From positions 1-64,000 of the forward strand of contig NZ_MDDP01000017.1 in the NCBI RefSeq assembly GCF_001999725.1: a stretch of DNA of 64,000 bases, in the 5' to 3' direction. A program made the position numbers and the translations under genes. Below are positions 61,258-64,000 of this stretch, piece after piece (the first letter of the stretch is position 1; every line of letters begins with the position of its first letter). This DNA is from Cellulophaga omnivescoria. Its GTDB lineage: Bacteria > Bacteroidota > Bacteroidia > Flavobacteriales > Flavobacteriaceae. The notes under the pieces are model-generated. The model was given only the letters and a program-made list of their open reading frames with translations. It was not told the DNA's origin and did not search any database.

Positions 61258-61911
61258 CTAAATATCCATCTCAGGAACTTCGCCATTTATAATTAATGTG
61301 CCTTTAGTTGCTTGTTTTATTTGGTCTACTGTTACGCCAGGAGCTCTTTCTAAAAGTAAGAATCCATCTTTTGTGACCTCTAAAACTGCTAAGTTTGTTA
61401 CTATTTTTTTTACGCATCCCACACCAGTTAGGGGTAAGGTGCATTTATCTAGTAATTTAGATTCTCCTGCTCTGTTTGTATGCATCATTGCAACAATAAT
61501 ATTTTCTGCAGATGCAACTAGGTCCATTGCTCCTCCCATACCTTTTACCATCTTTCCAGGTATTTTCCAGTTTGCTATATCGCCATTTTCTGCAACTTCC
61601 ATAGCACCTAAAATTGTAAGGTCTACATGTTGGCCTCTTATCATACCAAAACTTGTTGCAGAGTCAAAAAATGAAGCGCCTGGCAAAGTTGTTATAGTTT
61701 GCTTGCCAGCATTAATGATATCGGCATCTTCTTCGCCTTCAAAAGGAAAGGGCCCCATACCTAAAACTCCATTTTCACTCTGAAACTCAACACTTATATT
61801 GTTATTTACAAAATTGGCAACTAAAGTAGGTATGCCAATACCCAGATTTACATAAAATCCGTCTTGTACTTCCTTTGCTATTCGTTTAGCTATTCCGTTT
61901 TTATCTAGCAT
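61258..61911 (-). CDS. scoB: 3-oxoacid CoA-transferase subunit B
   Basis: A 217-residue beta subunit of the succinyl-CoA:3-oxoacid (acetoacetate) CoA-transferase, which activates acetoacetate using succinyl-CoA. Family blocks are [27 protein letters not shown], the catalytic glutamate in [45 protein letters not shown] and [19 protein letters not shown]. Its partner scoA lies upstream, separated by a small membrane-protein gene. Together they link ketone-type and branched-chain metabolism to the citric acid cycle. Confidence 0.95.
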   Translation of the reverse strand: MLDKNGIAKRIAKEVQDGFYVNLGIGIPTLVANFVNNNISVEFQSENGVLGMGPFPFEGEEDADIINAGKQTITTLPGASFFDSATSFGMIRGQHVDLTILGAMEVAENGDIANWKIPGKMVKGMGGAMDLVASAENIIVAMMHTNRAGESKLLDKCTLPLTGVGCVKKIVTNLAVLEVTKDGFLLLERAPGVTVDQIKQATKGTLIINGEVPEMDI

Positions 61912-61950
61912 AATAGTTACTATAAAATTGAATATTTTTATTTTGATAAG

Positions 61951-62289
61951 CTACCTGCGTCTTATCATATATTTGTTAAAGGCGTTTGTAGCACTACTTT
62001 CTACAGTCATAAATATTATGGGAATACCTACTGCAACTGTTCCGATAGCGCCAAAAATAGACCATAAGATTATTGCAGTGACAAGGCCAATTACGGCGCC
62101 TATTACTATTAGTTTTTTGTCTTGTACTGCGGTAATTTTATTTATATGTACTTTTTCTTTAGAATTACAACTTGAGCAATTAGCATCAAAACTATCACCA
62201 ATTTTCATATGTAAATCTCCTCTGGTTGCAATTACTGGTGTGTAGTAATTTGTTGCTTTGCAAGAAGGGCATCTATATGCTAATTTCAT
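61951..62289 (-). CDS. Zinc-ribbon membrane protein between scoA and scoB
   Basis: A 112-residue protein of unknown function. An N-terminal zinc ribbon has two CxxC knuckles (Cys7/Cys10 in RCPSCKATNYY and Cys38/Cys41 in ANCSSCNSKEK), followed by two membrane helices (KLIVIGAVIGLVTAIILWSIFG and GTVAVGIPIIFMTVESS) and a basic tail. It is placed 11 bases after scoA and 39 bases before scoB on the same strand, so all three share a transcript. The function has no evident link to CoA transfer; it may just ride in the operon. Confidence 0.78.
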   Translation of the reverse strand: MKLAYRCPSCKATNYYTPVIATRGDLHMKIGDSFDANCSSCNSKEKVHINKITAVQDKKLIVIGAVIGLVTAIILWSIFGAIGTVAVGIPIIFMTVESSATNAFNKYMIRRR

Positions 62290-62300
62290 ATGCTATGTTA

Positions 62301-62999
62301 CTATTTGGTTCTTACAGTGCGTTGCTCTATTCTTTTTTGATAATCTTTTCCTTGAAAAATACGTTGTACAAATATTCCTGGAACGTGAATTTCGTTTGGG
62401 TCTAAGCTTCCGGCTGGTAGTAATTCTTCAACCTCTGCAACAGTTATTGTAGCTGCGCCACACATTACTGCATTAAAGTTACGTGCTGTTCCTTTAAATA
62501 TAAGATTACCAGCTTCATCACCCTTCCAGGCTTTTACAAAAGCAAAATCTGCTTTAGCAGCTTCTTCTAAAACATACATTTTACCATTAAACTCCCTTGT
62601 TTCTTTACCTTCTGCTACCTCTGTGCCGTAACCTGCTGGTGTATAGAATGCTGGAAAACCAGATTGAGCTGCTCTACATTTTTCTGCTAAGGTACCTTGT
62701 GGTGTTAACTCTACTTCTAGTTCGCCACTCAACATTTGTCTCTCAAACTCATCATTTTCCCCTACGTATGAAGACACCATTTTTTTTACTTGTCTTTTTT
62801 GTAGTAGTAAACCAAGTCCAAAATCGTCTACACCTGCATTATTAGAGATACAGGTAATGCCTTTAACGTTTAGGTTTACTAGTTCTTGTATTGCATTTTC
62901 TGGTATGCCGCATAATCCAAAACCACCAACCATAAAAGTCATATTGTCTTTTACACCTTTTAATGCTTCTTTAACGTTTGTTACTGTTTTTCTAATCAT
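62301..62999 (-). CDS. scoA: 3-oxoacid CoA-transferase subunit A
   Basis: A 232-residue alpha subunit of the same CoA-transferase as scoB. It begins [36 protein letters not shown], followed by [71 protein letters not shown] and [27 protein letters not shown], all typical of the type I CoA-transferase alpha chain. Full length. It starts 16 bases after the stop of the penicillin-binding protein gene. Confidence 0.96.
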   Translation of the reverse strand: MIRKTVTNVKEALKGVKDNMTFMVGGFGLCGIPENAIQELVNLNVKGITCISNNAGVDDFGLGLLLQKRQVKKMVSSYVGENDEFERQMLSGELEVELTPQGTLAEKCRAAQSGFPAFYTPAGYGTEVAEGKETREFNGKMYVLEEAAKADFAFVKAWKGDEAGNLIFKGTARNFNAVMCGAATITVAEVEELLPAGSLDPNEIHVPGIFVQRIFQGKDYQKRIEQRTVRTK

Positions 63000-63015
63000 T
63001 TTAAATAAGAATTAG

Positions 63016-64000
63016 TTAAAAATCAAGATCGTCTATATCGTCGTCCACACGTTGGTCTTGTTGCATTTCTTTTCTAACCTTGTCGCAATCTACATTTATA
63101 GATAAGTCTTTTGGTTTAGTAAATGCTTTGTCTGATATACCCAAATCTTTATTTGCGTAGTTTGCTTTCATATACATACCCCAAATTGGTAAAGCCATAG
63201 CTGCACCTTGGCCATAGGTTATACTTTTAAAATGTGTTGCTCTATCTTCGCCGCCAACCCAAACACCAGTAACTAGGTTTGGTACCATACCCATAAACCA
63301 ACCATCACTTTGGTTTTGTGTAGTTCCTGTTTTACCAGCAATAGGATTGCTAAGTTCATAAGGGTAGCCAGTCATAACTTCTTTGTAGTCTCTTCTGTTC
63401 GCTTGATATTTATGTCTTAGCCTTGTTCCTGAGCCACCTTGGGTAACACCTTCCATTAAATTTACAACGGCATAAGCAACGTCTTTACTCATAACATCTC
63501 TTGTTTCTGGGGTGTACTCGTATAACACAGTGCCGTTTTTATCTTCAATTCTTGTAACCATTACAGGTTTTACATATACGCCTTGGTTTGCAAATGCGCC
63601 ATATGCGCCAACCATTTCATACACACTCATATCTGCCGTACCTAAAGCAATAGAAGGTACTTCTGGTAATTCTTTAGAAATGCCTAATTTTTTTGCCATT
63701 TGTACTACTGGCGCAGGTCCAACTTCATCTATTAATTTTGCAGTAACAGAGTTTACGGAATTTGCTAATGCGTGTTTAAGCGTCATCATTTTTCCTGAAT
63801 ACTTGCCATCTGAGTTTTTAGGACACCAAGCGTCTGTATTACCGTGTTTTCCAGCTGCAATACAATGTTGAGTGTCCATAATAGAATCACATGGAGATAA
63901 ACGCAATTGGTCTATAGCGGCAGCATACACAAACGGTTTAAATGTAGAACCAGCTTGTCTAGATCCGCTATACACATTGTCATACTGAAAATACTTATAG
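63016..64000 (-). CDS. Class A penicillin-binding protein, C-terminal part (cut by window edge)
   Basis: The gene runs off the right edge, leaving about 328 codons of the transpeptidase domain of a PBP1A-type enzyme that cross-links peptidoglycan. The frame reads through to the edge (YKYFQYDN before VYSGSRQAGSTFKPFVYAAAIDQL), so the GTG inside is not the true start. The active-site serine is in GSTFKP (S-x-x-K), with ALANSVNSVTAKLIDEVG giving the SxN motif and IAGKTGTTQNQSDGWFMGMVPNLVTGVWVGGED the KTG motif. The C terminus ends in an acidic tail. The glycosyltransferase domain lies outside the window. Confidence 0.93.
   Translation of the reverse strand, partial: YKYFQYDNVYSGSRQAGSTFKPFVYAAAIDQLRLSPCDSIMDTQHCIAAGKHGNTDAWCPKNSDGKYSGKMMTLKHALANSVNSVTAKLIDEVGPAPVVQMAKKLGISKELPEVPSIALGTADMSVYEMVGAYGAFANQGVYVKPVMVTRIEDKNGTVLYEYTPETRDVMSKDVAYAVVNLMEGVTQGGSGTRLRHKYQANRRDYKEVMTGYPYELSNPIAGKTGTTQNQSDGWFMGMVPNLVTGVWVGGEDRATHFKSITYGQGAAMALPIWGMYMKANYANKDLGISDKAFTKPKDLSINVDCDKVRKEMQQDQRVDDDIDDLDF

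Overview
The window comes from an AT-rich member of the Bacteroidota, most likely a marine Flavobacteriaceae. Supporting signs are a SusC/SusD pair, many lipoproteins, an SprE/PorW-type gliding and type IX secretion lipoprotein, three-gene SdhCAB of the cytochrome b558 kind, an atp cluster without the beta and epsilon genes, several families seen mainly in flavobacteria (DUF6341, DUF6427, DUF5687, DUF6168) and repeated promoter elements of the TAnnTTTG type. I cannot fix the genus from sequence reading alone. I saw no tRNA, rRNA, CRISPR array, insertion sequence or phage gene.

Region 1 (1-11.3 kb) is one end of a surface polysaccharide cluster: a DNRLRE lipoprotein, two GT4 glycosyltransferases, a Wzx-type flippase, two Wzy/WaaL-type membrane proteins, an antisense DUF2264 (GH154-like) exported protein, a GT2, an initiating polyprenyl-phosphate sugar transferase and UDP-glucuronate decarboxylase. 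The cluster looks more AT-rich than what follows. A 17-codon stub resembling a second sugar transferase tail lies where the composition changes, suggesting cassette replacement. Region 2 (11.3-16.5 kb) holds purD, a block of conserved flavobacterial genes (DUF6341, DUF6427, DUF4254, a GT9 transferase) and a TetR regulator.

Region 3 (16.8-24.3 kb) is a compact locus with a DUF2064 protein, SusC, SusD, a lipoprotein nucleoside hydrolase and a methylthioribose-kinase-like phosphotransferase. I read it as an outer-membrane nucleoside scavenging system, the most novel candidate here. Region 4 (24.5-31.4 kb) has a patatin-like hydrolase, a PaaE-like reductase, and a PadR-led operon of three tandem paralogous membrane proteins followed by a DUF5687/ABC exporter pair. 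A 36-bp symmetric operator lies upstream of padR.

Region 5 (31.5-40.4 kb) runs sprE, bactofilin, atpZ, DUF6168 and atpBEFHAG. Region 6 (40.5-50.9 kb) has a lipoprotein, a flippase, dUTPase, a nucleotidyltransferase, an OmpA-family protein, aminopeptidase P, a large secreted BNR-repeat protein and an outer-membrane barrel. Region 7 (50.9-64 kb) has a MauG/CcpA-type dihaem peroxidase, a PhoX-like lipoprotein with a collagen-like linker, a RimK ligase with an AstE-like hydrolase, sdhCAB, a one-cysteine thioredoxin-fold protein, a candidate small protein gene, scoA/scoB with a zinc-ribbon membrane protein between them, and the C-terminal part of a class A penicillin-binding protein.
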